A stretch of 64,000 bases of DNA from Propioniciclava coleopterorum. Lineage in GTDB: Bacteria > Actinomycetota > Actinomycetes > Propionibacteriales > Propionibacteriaceae. The first letter of the stretch is position 1, and every line of letters begins with the position of its first letter. The DNA is taken from NCBI RefSeq assembly GCF_011393335.1, contig NZ_CP049865.1, forward strand, positions 1,054,001 through 1,118,000, given 5' to 3'. The notes below the pieces were generated by a model. That model ran no database searches, was not told the DNA's origin, and saw nothing but the letters and a program-made list of their open reading frames with translations. This document shows, piece by piece, positions 43,979 through 52,682 of this stretch. A program made the position numbers and the translations under genes.

Positions 43979-45484
43979 TCAGGCCGCGGGCTCGCTCCGC
44001 GCCAGGTAGCCCTGCCGGATCAGGTCGCGCAGCCGGGGCAGCAGGTCCGCGGCCAGGGCGTCCGCGTCGGCGTCCAGGATGTCGGCGACGGCGTGGATGA
44101 GCGTCGCGGCGTTCAGTTCGCCGTCGGAGGCGCCCAGCACCGCGCCGAGCGCGGTGTCGGCCTCGACGGCGCGGGCGAAGCCGAAGCGCTGCCGGTACAC
44201 GACGTGCTCCGGGTCGGCCTCCCCGGGGCGTCCGAGGGTCTCCAGGTCGACGCCGGGGTTCAGCGTCCAGGTGGCGCTCAGCAGGTGGTCGTCGGTCACG
44301 TCGGCCTCGGCGACGCCGCGCTGATGGTCGGCGAAAGCACCCCCGACGGGCTGGACGACGGCGTGCGGCCACTCCTCGAAGCGCAGGTCGGGGCGCTCGC
44401 GTCCCGCGGCGTGCAGCATGATCCAGCCCATCCCGACGCCCGTGATGCCGTGCGCGGCGAAGTAGTCCAGCCACTCCCGGTAGCGGCCCGCGTACTCGGG
44501 CTTGCCGACCAGGCCCGCGTCGTGCAGCCAGACCTCGATGTACTCGTACACGTCGAGCCGCTCCCGCTGCAGCACCAGCGCGTCGGCTCCCGTGGGCGCG
44601 ATCCAGCCGGCCAGCCGCTCCTCCCAGGGCTGGTCGTCGGTGATGGCCCAGTTGCCGAGCACCTGGAGCGTGCCGCCGGGGTTGAGCCGCGCCGCGCCGC
44701 CGCGGACCACCTGCTCGACCAGTCCGTCGCCGGCGAAGCCGCCCTCGCGGTAGACCAGCCGTTCGCCGGTGGGCGGGCTCATGACGTAGGGCGGGTTGGT
44801 GACGATCAGGTCGAACCGTTCGTCGGCCACCGGCTCGTACAGCGAGCCCGCGCGGACGTCCACGTCCAGGCCGTTGAGGGCGACGGTCAGCCGGGCGAAG
44901 TCGACGGCGCGCGGGTTGAGATCGGTGGCGACGACCCGGTCGGCGTGGGTGGCCAGGTGCAGGCTCTGGACGCCGCAGCCGGTCCCCAGGTCGAGCGCGC
45001 TGCCGACGGGGCGCCGGATGGTCATCTGCGCCAGCGTGCTGGACGCCGGGGACAGGCCCAGCACGTAGTCGGGACGCGGGGCGTCGATGCGGCCGTCGAG
45101 GGTGGGCAGGAGGTCGTGGGCGACCCAGCCGTCGAAGCCGCCCGGCTCGCCGGGGTCGGCGGTGGCCGCGTAGGGGCGGATCTCGAGGGCGGCGCGCAGG
45201 TCGTCGCCGTCGCGGGCCAGGACGCCGGCGTCCAGCAACGGGGCCGGATCGCCGAGGGCCGCCGCCACCCGCGAGGCGGGCACCGCGTCGTGCAACAGGA
45301 ACAGCCGGGTGAGGTCGGCCTGGGCGTCGGTGGCCTCGCCGAGGGCGTCCCGCGCGGCGAGTGTGGTGTTGCGCGCCAGGGCCGCCACGGCGGCGTCCCC
45401 GAGCCGATCGGTGGTCGCCTCCAGGGTGTAGCCGGCGTCGGCGAGTCGTCCGGCGAGGGCGTGGGCGTCCGTGGAATCGAGCAT
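43979..45484 (-). CDS. Class I SAM methyltransferase, PrmC/HemK-like
   Basis: 501-aa methyltransferase. The central Rossmann domain has DLGTGCG (165-171), an acidic ATDLN and the NPPY tetrad (230-233), which indicates amino-group methylation of a planar or glutamine-type nitrogen, as in PrmC and N6-adenine enzymes. The 150-residue N-terminal helical part and the C-terminal domain after 350 are typical of a large actinobacterial family of unknown target. The start is ATG 45484 with GGGAGG upstream. Confidence 0.85.
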   Translation of the reverse strand: MLDSTDAHALAGRLADAGYTLEATTDRLGDAAVAALARNTTLAARDALGEATDAQADLTRLFLLHDAVPASRVAAALGDPAPLLDAGVLARDGDDLRAALEIRPYAATADPGEPGGFDGWVAHDLLPTLDGRIDAPRPDYVLGLSPASSTLAQMTIRRPVGSALDLGTGCGVQSLHLATHADRVVATDLNPRAVDFARLTVALNGLDVDVRAGSLYEPVADERFDLIVTNPPYVMSPPTGERLVYREGGFAGDGLVEQVVRGGAARLNPGGTLQVLGNWAITDDQPWEERLAGWIAPTGADALVLQRERLDVYEYIEVWLHDAGLVGKPEYAGRYREWLDYFAAHGITGVGMGWIMLHAAGRERPDLRFEEWPHAVVQPVGGAFADHQRGVAEADVTDDHLLSATWTLNPGVDLETLGRPGEADPEHVVYRQRFGFARAVEADTALGAVLGASDGELNAATLIHAVADILDADADALAADLLPRLRDLIRQGYLARSEPAA

Positions 45485-45543
45485 GGTCCCAGCCTCCCAC
45501 GGCTCGCTAGGCTTCCCGCACCCGACCGACGCGAGGAGCCCCC

Positions 45544-45885
45544 ATGCCCATCACCGACCCGACGATGGCGTCGTACCCGTTCCTGGCGGGCATGTACGCC
45601 TCGGACTACTTCCCCGACCACCTGGTCGACAAGGGGGCGGCGATCCTGCGGGGGTTGTGCGAGCGGATCGAGACGCAGCGCCCGGCGGATCTGCCCGCCC
45701 TGTACGCGCTGACGCACGCCGCCACCGAGCAGTTCAACGACCTGCAGGAGGAGTTCTGGGACGCCGGCAGCGAGATCGAGACCGCCGCCCGCGACTGCAT
45801 CGGCCTGGACTTCGAGCGCATCGCGCAGGCCTACGGCCACGCCGACGCCGACATCGAGGAGTTGACCGCCCCCCGCGACTGGTGA
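45544..45885 (+). CDS. DUF5713 family protein
   Basis: 113-aa soluble all-helical protein. The conserved opening MASYPFLAGMYASDYFPDHLVDKGAAIL and the NDLQEEFWDAGSEIETAARD segment match the DUF5713 family, of unknown function. GAGGAG lies just before ATG 45544. A TAGGCT hexamer about 35 nt upstream could be its -10. It is divergent from the methyltransferase. Confidence 0.8.
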   Translation: MPITDPTMASYPFLAGMYASDYFPDHLVDKGAAILRGLCERIETQRPADLPALYALTHAATEQFNDLQEEFWDAGSEIETAARDCIGLDFERIAQAYGHADADIEELTAPRDW

Positions 45886-45979
45886 CGCCGCCCTCACCAC
45901 CCGGGTTCGGCACCCGCCGCGCGTCCGGCCGCGGGAGTGTCGGAGGGCGGGGGTAGCCTCGCGGCCAGCGGGATGACCG

Positions 45980-48385
45980 GTGGTGAGGAGTGGCGCGGAT
46001 GAGGACGCGGGGCGTGTTTGGCGGGTGGTCGTGATGGCCGTCCCCGCGTGGCTGGCCGACTCCGACGCCGTCGCGCACACCCACCACCGCGAGGCCCGAC
46101 CCGGCCGCACCGCGGAGTGGCCGGTCTGGGCGTCCTCGCGGTTGAAACACGCGTTCGCCCGCCAGGGGATCGAGCGACCCTGGCTGCATCAGGTCGAGGC
46201 CGCCGAGGCGGCGCACGCCGGCCGCCACGTCGCGCTGGCGACGGGCACGGCGTCGGGCAAGTCCTTGGCGTACCTGCTGCCGGTGTTGGCGGCGACCGCC
46301 GACGGCGTCCTGCCCGAGGGCTGCCGCGTGCCGGGGGCGCGCGGCGAGCGCTCCGGGTTGCGGGTGACGAGCCGGCCGACCGCGCTCTACATCGCCCCGA
46401 CCAAGGCGCTCGCGCACGACCAGCTGCGGGCGTGCGAGGAGTTGGGGGTGCCCGACTGGCGGGTCGCGACGCTCGACGGCGACTCCGATCCCGACGAGCG
46501 GCGGTTCGCCCGGGAGTTCGCCTCCTACGTGCTGACCAACCCCGACATGCTCCACCGCAGCGTCCTGCCGCAGCACGCCCGGTTCGCGCGTCTGCTGGGC
46601 GGCCTCACGCACGTGGTGGTGGACGAGGCGCACCGGTACAAGGGGCTGTTCGGCGCGCACGTCTCGGCGGTGCTGCGGCGGCTGCGGCGGCTGGCGCACC
46701 ACTACGGCGCCGACCCGATCTTCGTGTGCGCCTCGGCGACGATCGCCGAACCCGAGTCGATCGCCGCGGCGCTCATCGGCTCCGACGATGTGGTCGCCGT
46801 CACCGACGACGCCTCGCCGCGCCCGGCGCTCGACGTCGTGCTGCTGTCCCCCACCGGCCACCTCACCGAGACCGCCGCCGGGCTGCTGGCCGGCTTCGCC
46901 CGGGAGGGCCAGGCGCTCGCCTTCACCACGTCACGCCTTCAGGCCGAACTGGTGGCGATCCGCGCCAAGGAACTCTCCCCCGACCCCACGACCATCGCCG
47001 CCTACCGCGGCGGCTACCTGCCCACGGACCGGCGCTCGATCGAGTCGGCGCTCAGCCAGGGGCGGCTGAGCGGGGTCGCCAGCACGAACGCCCTCGAACT
47101 CGGCATCGACATCGCCGGCATGGACGCGGTCGTGACGGCGGGTTTCCCCGGGACGCTGGCGGCGTTCTGGCAGCAGGTGGGGCGGGCCGGGCGCGCGGGG
47201 CGGGACGCCGTCGCGGTGCTGGCCGCCCGGGAGGATCCGCTGGACGCCTACCTGGTGCAGCACCCCGACCTGATCTTCGCGCGCCCCGTCGAGCGGACGG
47301 TCGTCCCCGTCGAGAACCCGTTCGTGCTCGGCCCGCACCTGTGCGCCGCCGCGCAGGAGCGCCCGCTCACCGAAGCCGACGCCGCGTGGTTCGGTCCGGA
47401 CACCGTCCGGCTCGCCGAGAGCCTCACCCGGCAGGGCGCCCTGCGGCGCCGCGCCCTGGGGTGGTTCTGGCCGCACGCCTCGCGTGCGGTGGACTCCATC
47501 GACCTGCGGTCGGCGCAGGGCAAGGCGTACGAGGTCGTCGACCAGGCGACCGGCCGGGTCATCGGCCAGGTGGACGCCGGCGCCGCCGACCGCACGGTGC
47601 ACCCCGAGGCGATCTACGTGCACCAGGGCGAGACCTGGCTCGTGCAGGAGGTGGACGAGGCCGACCGGGTCGCCCTGGTCCACCGGGCCGATCCCGCGTA
47701 CTACACCCAGCCGCAGTCCCTCTCCGATGTGCGCATCCTCACCACCGAGCGCTCCCGCCCGTTCGGGTCCGGCACGCTGAGTTCGGGCACGGTCGAACTC
47801 ACGAGCCAGGTGACGTCGTACCTGCGGCGCGACTCCGAGTCGGGCGAGGTCTGGGATCAGACGCCCCTGGAGTTCCCGGCCCGCCACCTCACCACCCGCG
47901 CGACGTGGTGGACCCTGCCCGAGGCCGTGCTCGCGGGCTGCGGCGTCGACCTGCTCGACCTCCCCGGCGCCCTGCACGCCGCCGAGCACTGCGCCATCGG
48001 GCTGCTGCCGGCGTTCGTGCCGTGCGACCGCTGGGACATCGGCGGCCTCTCCACGCTGCTGCACCCCGACACCGGCACGGCCACCGTGTTCGTCCACGAC
48101 GGCCTGCCCGGCGGGTCGGGGCTGGCCGAGCGCGGCTTCGACCGCGCCGACGCCTGGTGGGCCGCCACCCTCGACCGGCTGCTGACCTGCCCCTGCGAGC
48201 AGGGGTGCCCCGCCTGCGTCGTCTCCCCGAAGTGCGGCTCGGGCAACAACCCGCTCGACAAGGCGGGTGCCGCCGCGCTGGTCGCGCTGCTGCTGGGGCG
48301 TCCCCTCGACGCGGACCGCCGGGCGGCATCCGCGCAACCCTGCTCGACCCGCCCGGCGACTGGGGCGCTGTCTGGCACGGCCTGA
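45980..48385 (+). CDS. DEAH-box helicase with DUF1998 zinc domain (MrfA/Hrq1-like)
   Basis: 801-aa superfamily 2 helicase. The first domain has Walker A ATGTASGKS (87-95), a DEAH box in VVVDEAHRYKG and CASATI. The second has STNALELGIDIAG and QQVGRAGRAGR. The C-terminal DUF1998 region ends in a cysteine cluster, CPCEQGCPACVVSPKC, that should bind zinc. Members act in repair of mitomycin-type lesions and cross-links. The order beside the Tad locus is as in M. tuberculosis Rv3649. The start is uncertain: GTG 45980 is used, but ATG 46034 is also plausible. The stop lies at the front of a tandem repeat. Confidence 0.9.
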   Translation: MVRSGADEDAGRVWRVVVMAVPAWLADSDAVAHTHHREARPGRTAEWPVWASSRLKHAFARQGIERPWLHQVEAAEAAHAGRHVALATGTASGKSLAYLLPVLAATADGVLPEGCRVPGARGERSGLRVTSRPTALYIAPTKALAHDQLRACEELGVPDWRVATLDGDSDPDERRFAREFASYVLTNPDMLHRSVLPQHARFARLLGGLTHVVVDEAHRYKGLFGAHVSAVLRRLRRLAHHYGADPIFVCASATIAEPESIAAALIGSDDVVAVTDDASPRPALDVVLLSPTGHLTETAAGLLAGFAREGQALAFTTSRLQAELVAIRAKELSPDPTTIAAYRGGYLPTDRRSIESALSQGRLSGVASTNALELGIDIAGMDAVVTAGFPGTLAAFWQQVGRAGRAGRDAVAVLAAREDPLDAYLVQHPDLIFARPVERTVVPVENPFVLGPHLCAAAQERPLTEADAAWFGPDTVRLAESLTRQGALRRRALGWFWPHASRAVDSIDLRSAQGKAYEVVDQATGRVIGQVDAGAADRTVHPEAIYVHQGETWLVQEVDEADRVALVHRADPAYYTQPQSLSDVRILTTERSRPFGSGTLSSGTVELTSQVTSYLRRDSESGEVWDQTPLEFPARHLTTRATWWTLPEAVLAGCGVDLLDLPGALHAAEHCAIGLLPAFVPCDRWDIGGLSTLLHPDTGTATVFVHDGLPGGSGLAERGFDRADAWWAATLDRLLTCPCEQGCPACVVSPKCGSGNNPLDKAGAAALVALLLGRPLDADRRAASAQPCSTRPATGALSGTA

Positions 48386-48480
48386 GAGGCTCGCCACGTC
48401 GCGCGGGAAGGGCGGCCTGACGGGGCTCGCCGCGCCGCGCGGGCACAGGCGGCCTGACGGGGCTCGCCGCGCCACACCCG
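48379..48480 (+). repeat. Degenerate ~36-bp tandem repeat at the helicase 3' end
   Basis: Three copies begin GGCCTGA at 48379, 48414 and 48451 (periods 35 and 37). Copies two and three share GGCCTGACGGGGCTCGCCGC. The first copy contains the helicase stop codon, and each copy repeats a TGA. Confidence 0.75.
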
Positions 48481-48486
48481 TCCCGC

Positions 48487-48858
48487 TCACGCGGGGGCCC
48501 CGGTCAGCACCCCCGCGTTCGCGTGCCCCTCGACGGTGGCGCGCCATGGGCCGACACCGACCTCGGCTCTGACGTCGACGGTCACCACGATCTCGACCTC
48601 GTCTCCGGCCACCGAGCACGCGACCACCTCGACCCCGTTGAGGCGGGCCGAGGCGGCGACATCAGCGCACGCGTCCCGCGCGGCCAAGGCGGCCTTCGCC
48701 CCGGCCAGTGCGGCCAGGTCGGCGGCGCCCTGCGCCGCCCGGCCGCGCGCCGTCAGCGCCCCGGTCGCCACCAGGAGCGCGCCGAGGCCCACCATCAGCG
48801 CAAGGACCAGCCCCGCCCACAGCAGTGCCGAGCCGCGCTCGCCCCGGGGCCGGCTCAT
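48487..48858 (-). CDS. TadE-like pilus-assembly small membrane protein (Rv3654c-type)
   Basis: 123-aa protein with an N-terminal GERGSALLWAGLVLALMVGLGALLVATGAL, a minor-pseudopilin-like segment with basic residues before a membrane helix. An extracytoplasmic part follows, with one disulphide-type pair of cysteines. It is the last of three small genes and overlaps its neighbour by 4 nt. By order it matches M. tuberculosis Rv3654c, in the Tad-like cluster. Function beyond pilus assembly is not known. Confidence 0.75.
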   Translation of the reverse strand: MSRPRGERGSALLWAGLVLALMVGLGALLVATGALTARGRAAQGAADLAALAGAKAALAARDACADVAASARLNGVEVVACSVAGDEVEIVVTVDVRAEVGVGPWRATVEGHANAGVLTGAPA

Positions 48859-49298
48859 CGCTCCGCCAGGACACGGGCCTGCGCACGGATCGGCCACACC
48901 ACCGGGCCGAGGCGCGCCTCGAGCCGCACCTCCGCGACGGTCGCCCCCGACTCCTCGCGCGTCACGACCGACGCACCTGCGGGGGCATCCGCACGCGCCC
49001 GCTGCACCGCGGCGGTGTCGCCGCGCGCCAACTGGCGGGCCACCTCGTCGGCGGTGACCTGGCACTGGGTCTGAGCGAACATCACCCCGGCCACCGAGAT
49101 CACGAACGCCCCCACCGCCGCGAGGATCAGAACCGCGAAGGCGGTCTCGACGGCGACCATGCCCCGCTCCCACCACTGGGGACCCCGCCGCGGCCCCCGC
49201 ACGACCACGAGGACGGGCTCGCTCTCCGGGCCACCCCGACCGGGAGGGCCGACGCGGGGGCGGCCGGCGCCGGGCCCCCGCGTCAGCGAGCTGGTCAC
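48855..49298 (-). CDS. TadE-family pilus-assembly protein
   Basis: 147-aa protein. After a 45-residue Pro/Gly/Arg-rich lead, MVAVETAFAVLILAAVGAFVISVAGVMFAQTQCQV shows the TadE pseudopilin helix with a Glu five residues into it, the prepilin processing type. The rest is a small extracytoplasmic domain. GTG 49298 overlaps the stop of the DUF4244 gene (GTGA). By order it corresponds to Rv3655c. Confidence 0.82.
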   Translation of the reverse strand: MTSSLTRGPGAGRPRVGPPGRGGPESEPVLVVVRGPRRGPQWWERGMVAVETAFAVLILAAVGAFVISVAGVMFAQTQCQVTADEVARQLARGDTAAVQRARADAPAGASVVTREESGATVAEVRLEARLGPVVWPIRAQARVLAER

Positions 49299-49567
49299 GG
49301 CTTGGGGAACGGGAGCGGGATCTTGAAAGCCTGCTCCACCCAGCCCATGATCGCCCCGAGCAACTGCTCGATGAGCTGCTGGAACGTCCCGGTCTGGATG
49401 GCGGCGATCACGACACCGATGATCACGAGGACCACGACGACGCCCATGGCGTACTCGATCGTGGCCATGCCCCGCTCCCGCAGAGCCGGGTGCGCCCCCG
49501 GGCGCACCGGTGCGGGGATCGGGCCGGGGGCCGCCGAATCGGCGGGGACGAGGGTTGCTGCGGACAT
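49295..49567 (-). CDS. DUF4244 protein, probable Flp-type pilin
   Basis: 90-aa protein. The signature RERGMATIEYAMGVVVVLVIIGVVIAA resembles Flp pilins: a short leader, a cleavage-type Gly, Glu five residues into the helix, and a membrane helix. It ends in a short Pro-rich tail. DUF4244 occupies this place in actinobacterial Tad-like loci. It is likely the main pilus subunit. ATG 49567 has AGGAG 4 nt upstream, so I prefer it to the earlier in-frame start at 49594. First gene of the DUF4244-tadE-tadE-like unit. Confidence 0.85.
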   Translation of the reverse strand: MSAATLVPADSAAPGPIPAPVRPGAHPALRERGMATIEYAMGVVVVLVIIGVVIAAIQTGTFQQLIEQLLGAIMGWVEQAFKIPLPFPKP

Positions 49568-49615
49568 GGCATCTCCTGGGGTCGGGCTCCGCACCGCCCT
49601 GCGCGGTGCACCCTC

Positions 49616-49645
49616 AGGTTGGGCCGCGCCGGCGGCTCGGTGTCA
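49616..49645 (-). promoter_or_regulatory. Promoter-like module upstream of the pilin unit
   Basis: Minus strand: TGAC (49645-49642), then 20 nt, then CAACCT (49621-49616) inside the 15-nt block GCGCGGCCCAACCTG. The same block and spacing occur upstream of ssd, 4.1 kb away. TCCACAG lies 13 nt before the TGAC. The pilin transcript would have a short leader that contains the AGGAG ribosome binding site. Confidence 0.6.
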
Positions 49646-49656
49646 CCGCGCGGGCG

Positions 49657-49698
49657 GGCTGTGGACACCTCACCGGGGAGACACCGTGGCTGTGGACA
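49657..49698. repeat. Two direct copies of GGCTGTGGACA, 31 bp apart
   Basis: Copies at 49657-49667 and 49688-49698. The spacing is three helical turns. The CTGTGGA core recurs as an inverted pair upstream of ssd, so these are candidate activator sites. Confidence 0.45.
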
Positions 49699-50098
49699 GT
49701 GGCGGCGCGCTTGAGCCGCGCTCTCCACGCCACGCACCTCCTCGAGTCGTCGCGGCGCGTCACGGGGCTCAGCACGTCGAACTCCACCCTCCTGTGGTCG
49801 CCTGCTGTTCCACCCCGACGAGCCGAGCTCCAACCGGTCGGGGCCGGCGCGGTCGTCACCGAGGTCGGGCGTCGGCGATCATGCTCGTCATCGGCGGCAA
49901 GGACGCCCTCACGTGAAGCAGCGCTTCCTGATCGAACCAGCGGGCCGCTCGGGATCGATCCAGATGTGGGCCAGAGGCGACTCGTACGGTGTTCTCACAG
50001 GCTGTCGACGCGCGAGCGGCGGAGATCGCCGGAGCCCATCCGGTCATGATCCGTGGCACACGGAGGCATCGCGCCCCGTGCCCCGTCGCGCCCTCCTC

Positions 50099-50752
50099 TC
50101 AGGGAAGCGGCAGGTGGAACGTGAACGAGCCGAAGATCGGCACGACGCCCAGCGCGATGAACGCAGGCAGGAAGCACACCATCAGGGGGATCACCCCGCG
50201 CACGCTCGCGCTGCGCGCGCGCACGAGGGCGGCTCCGGCGAGGTCGCGATGCGCCTCCGCCGCGTGATGCCGCAGGAGGTCGGCCAGCCCCAGCCCGGAG
50301 CGGATCGCGCGCGCCACGTCACGGCCCACAGCGTGGTAGCCGGGCACCTGCGCCAGGTCGAGCCACGCCTGGGCCTCGTCGAGTCCGACGTCGATGCGGC
50401 GCACCACCGCCTCGAGCTCACGACCGGCGGGCCCTCCGACGACCGCGGCCACCTCACGCAGGGCGAACCTGGGGGGCGCGCCGGCGTCCAGGCAGACGGC
50501 CAGCAGCGCGCACACCGCCGGCGCCGAACGACGCAGGGCGGCGGCGCGGGCGACCTCCCGCCGCCGCGGCAGAGTCGGAAGCAGCGCGGTCCGACGTCCT
50601 GACTCCAAGGCCCCCGGCCGGCGCCGCAGCCGCCCGAGGACGCCCCCGTCCCGACCGGCCCGAAGCCGGCCCAGCCCGTCGGACGGAAGCCACCACGCGA
50701 CTCCCGCCGCGGCGATCAGCGCGGACACCAGGCCCCACCCGCTCACCGTCAC
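50099..50752 (-). CDS. tadC: Type II/IV secretion F-domain membrane protein TadC
   Basis: 217-aa inner-membrane platform protein of the pilus machine. The T2SSF domain is in the second half (LRHHAAEAHRDLAGAALVRARSASVRGVIPLMVCFLPAFIALGVVPIFGSF), with membrane helices near the start and at the end. It works with TadB and the ATPase TadA to assemble pilins. It overlaps tadB by 4 nt (GTGA). Last gene of the ssd-tadA-tadB-tadC unit. Confidence 0.85.
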   Translation of the reverse strand: MTVSGWGLVSALIAAAGVAWWLPSDGLGRLRAGRDGGVLGRLRRRPGALESGRRTALLPTLPRRREVARAAALRRSAPAVCALLAVCLDAGAPPRFALREVAAVVGGPAGRELEAVVRRIDVGLDEAQAWLDLAQVPGYHAVGRDVARAIRSGLGLADLLRHHAAEAHRDLAGAALVRARSASVRGVIPLMVCFLPAFIALGVVPIFGSFTFHLPLP

Positions 50753-51549
50753 CGCCCCCCGGCGGCGACCGCTACCGCGTCGATCCACAGCACCCCGGCG
50801 CACGCCAGGCCGACCCCGACGTCCAGGCACAGCCAGCCGATCGGCGAGCCCGTGAGGAACGCGACCGGATTCCCGCCCAGCGCGAACGCGAGCAGCAGCC
50901 CGGCGAGCGGCAGCAGGCACATGGTGCGGCCGGCGAGCCTCGCCGCCGCGAGTTCGGCGTCCACGACGCGCGCCACCTCCCCCTCCTCGGCGAGGCGGCG
51001 CGCGGCGGCGTCCACCGCGTCGACGAGCGAGGCCCCGGTCCGCGTCGCGATCTCCCACGCGTCGGCGAGATCCGCCAGGCCCGCACAGCCCGGGTCGGCC
51101 GCGCCCCGACGCAGCGCGGCGGCCGCCTCGCCGCCGGCGGTGTGCTCGGCGGCGGCCAAGCGCAGCACCGGGGCGTCCTGGGACGCCTCGACCAGCGCGA
51201 CAGCGGTGACCCGGCCGACCCGGAGCAGCCCCGCCATCAGCTCTCCCGCGTGCACCACCTCGACGCGGCGCCTCGAGGCGCGGCGCCGCCGCGCCCGCGC
51301 CAGCGCGAGGTGGGCCACCGTGCCCAGCAGCAGGGACGCCGCCACTCCCAGCGCGACTCCGCGGGGCCCGGCGAGGAGCGCGAGCGCCAGCAGGCCGCCC
51401 GCGAACGGGGCCGCTGCTGCGAGGGTGCCTCGGCGACGCGCACGGCCGGACCTGGCCGGTGTCGGTGGGAGCCTGCGGAGCCCCGCTCGCCCGGAGGGGA
51501 CGCACCACCACGCGGCGCACGCGGCGAGGAGAGCGGCGAGCCAGGCCAT
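50749..51549 (-). CDS. tadB: Type II/IV secretion F-domain membrane protein TadB
   Basis: 266-aa platform protein. Two N-terminal hydrophobic segments (MAWLAALLAACAAWW and a GGLLALALLAGPRG region) precede a cytoplasmic T2SSF-like domain, ALVEASQDAPVLRLAAAEH and following, and two final membrane helices. The ATG at 51549 shares one base with the tadA stop (TGATG). By order it corresponds to Rv3658c. Confidence 0.83.
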   Translation of the reverse strand: MAWLAALLAACAAWWCVPSGRAGLRRLPPTPARSGRARRRGTLAAAAPFAGGLLALALLAGPRGVALGVAASLLLGTVAHLALARARRRRASRRRVEVVHAGELMAGLLRVGRVTAVALVEASQDAPVLRLAAAEHTAGGEAAAALRRGAADPGCAGLADLADAWEIATRTGASLVDAVDAAARRLAEEGEVARVVDAELAAARLAGRTMCLLPLAGLLLAFALGGNPVAFLTGSPIGWLCLDVGVGLACAGVLWIDAVAVAAGGR

Positions 51550-52682
51550 CACGACCACCTTTCGAGCCTCGAGGCCGCCGGCCCCCGGGTCGGGACGCCG
51601 TCGGGACCCCACGCGATCGCCGGCACGGCCCGCACCAGGCCGTCCGCACCGGGCTCCAGCACGGCGAGTTGCTCGACGCGGCGCCCGCCGCCGGGCTCCC
51701 GGCGGACGTGCACGACGACGTCCAGCGCCGCCGCCGCCTGCGCGTGCAGCGCGTGGCGGGCGAGCCCTCCGAGCGCGCCGAGCGCCTCGAGACGGGCCGG
51801 CACGGCGGCGGCGGAGTTGGCGTGGACCGTGCCGCACCCGCCCTCGTGGCCGGTGTTGAGGGCGGCCAGCAGGTCGGCGAGTTCGGCGCCGCGCACCTCC
51901 CCGACGATGAGCCGGTCCGGACGCATGCGGAGCGCGTTGCGCACCAGTTCGGTCAGGGCGACGCCCCCGGCCCGTTCCGCGTTGGCGACGCGCCCCTCCA
52001 GGCGCACGACGTGCGGGTGCTCGGGATCCAACTCCCGGCTGTCCTCGACGATCACCAGCCGCTCCGACGGCGACACCTCGCTCAACAGGGCCGCCAGCAG
52101 GGTGGTCTTCCCCGAACCGGTCCCGCCCGAAACCAGCAGGGCCGCACGCCCCGCCACGAGCCGCCGCAGCAGGCATACACCCTCGGACGTGATCGAGCCC
52201 CGCGCCTCCCAGTCCGCCAACGTCATCCGGACGCGCGCCGGGACCCGCAGCGACAGGCACGTGCGGCCCGCCACGCAGGCCAGCGCCGCGTGGACGCGGG
52301 TGCCGTCGGGCATCCGAGCGTCGACGAACGGGCTGGCGTCGTCCAGCCTTCGGCCCACCTGGGCGGCGAGCCGGACCGCCAGCCGCCGCACGGCCTCCTC
52401 GGTGCCGAACCCGACGTCGGCCCGCTCCAGCCCGGCACCCCGATCGATCCACACCTCGTCGGGGCCGTTGACGAGGACGTCCGTCACCCCCGGGAGCCGC
52501 AGCAGGTCGTCGATCGCCCCGGCCCCCTCGCTCTCGCGGCGCAGCGCCGCGACCGTGCTCAGCACGGCGTCGTCGCTGACTACGTGACCCAGCCACGCCA
52601 GCGCGTCGGCGACCTCGGCCGGTCGCGCCGGCTCACCCCGCACGCTCAGCCGTGCCCGCACCTCGTCGAGATCAACGGTCAT
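51549..52682 (-). CDS. tadA: Pilus assembly ATPase TadA
   Basis: 377-aa secretion ATPase of the CpaF/TadA type that powers pilin insertion. Walker A GGTGSGKT is at 186-193, with SPFVDARMPDGTRVHA (117-132) and RPDRLIVGEVRG for the Asp box and Walker B, and HEGGCGTVHAN for the His box. Shorter than long TadA proteins because the N-terminal domain is brief, as is common in actinobacteria. The start overlaps the ssd stop by 11 nt. Confidence 0.93.
   Translation of the reverse strand: MTVDLDEVRARLSVRGEPARPAEVADALAWLGHVVSDDAVLSTVAALRRESEGAGAIDDLLRLPGVTDVLVNGPDEVWIDRGAGLERADVGFGTEEAVRRLAVRLAAQVGRRLDDASPFVDARMPDGTRVHAALACVAGRTCLSLRVPARVRMTLADWEARGSITSEGVCLLRRLVAGRAALLVSGGTGSGKTTLLAALLSEVSPSERLVIVEDSRELDPEHPHVVRLEGRVANAERAGGVALTELVRNALRMRPDRLIVGEVRGAELADLLAALNTGHEGGCGTVHANSAAAVPARLEALGALGGLARHALHAQAAAALDVVVHVRREPGGGRRVEQLAVLEPGADGLVRAVPAIAWGPDGVPTRGPAASRLERWS

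Larger units (their letters stand above)
49568..50098. other. 531-bp non-coding gap inside the Tad locus
   Basis: No frame here has coding character or family similarity. The part nearest the DUF4244 gene (49610-49700) holds a promoter-like module that is also found upstream of ssd. The remainder, 49700-50098, shows no hairpin, repeat or gene that I can support. Confidence 0.55.

Noticed and set aside
45888-45950. CCGCCCTC/GAGGGCGG as a terminator after the DUF5713 gene
   Set aside because: The arms are only 8 bp and 47 nt apart, which is weak for a terminator in such GC-rich sequence.
49856-50059. Small coding frames in the Tad gap
   Set aside because: Weak start context and no family sequence. 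All overlap each other and look like chance frames.
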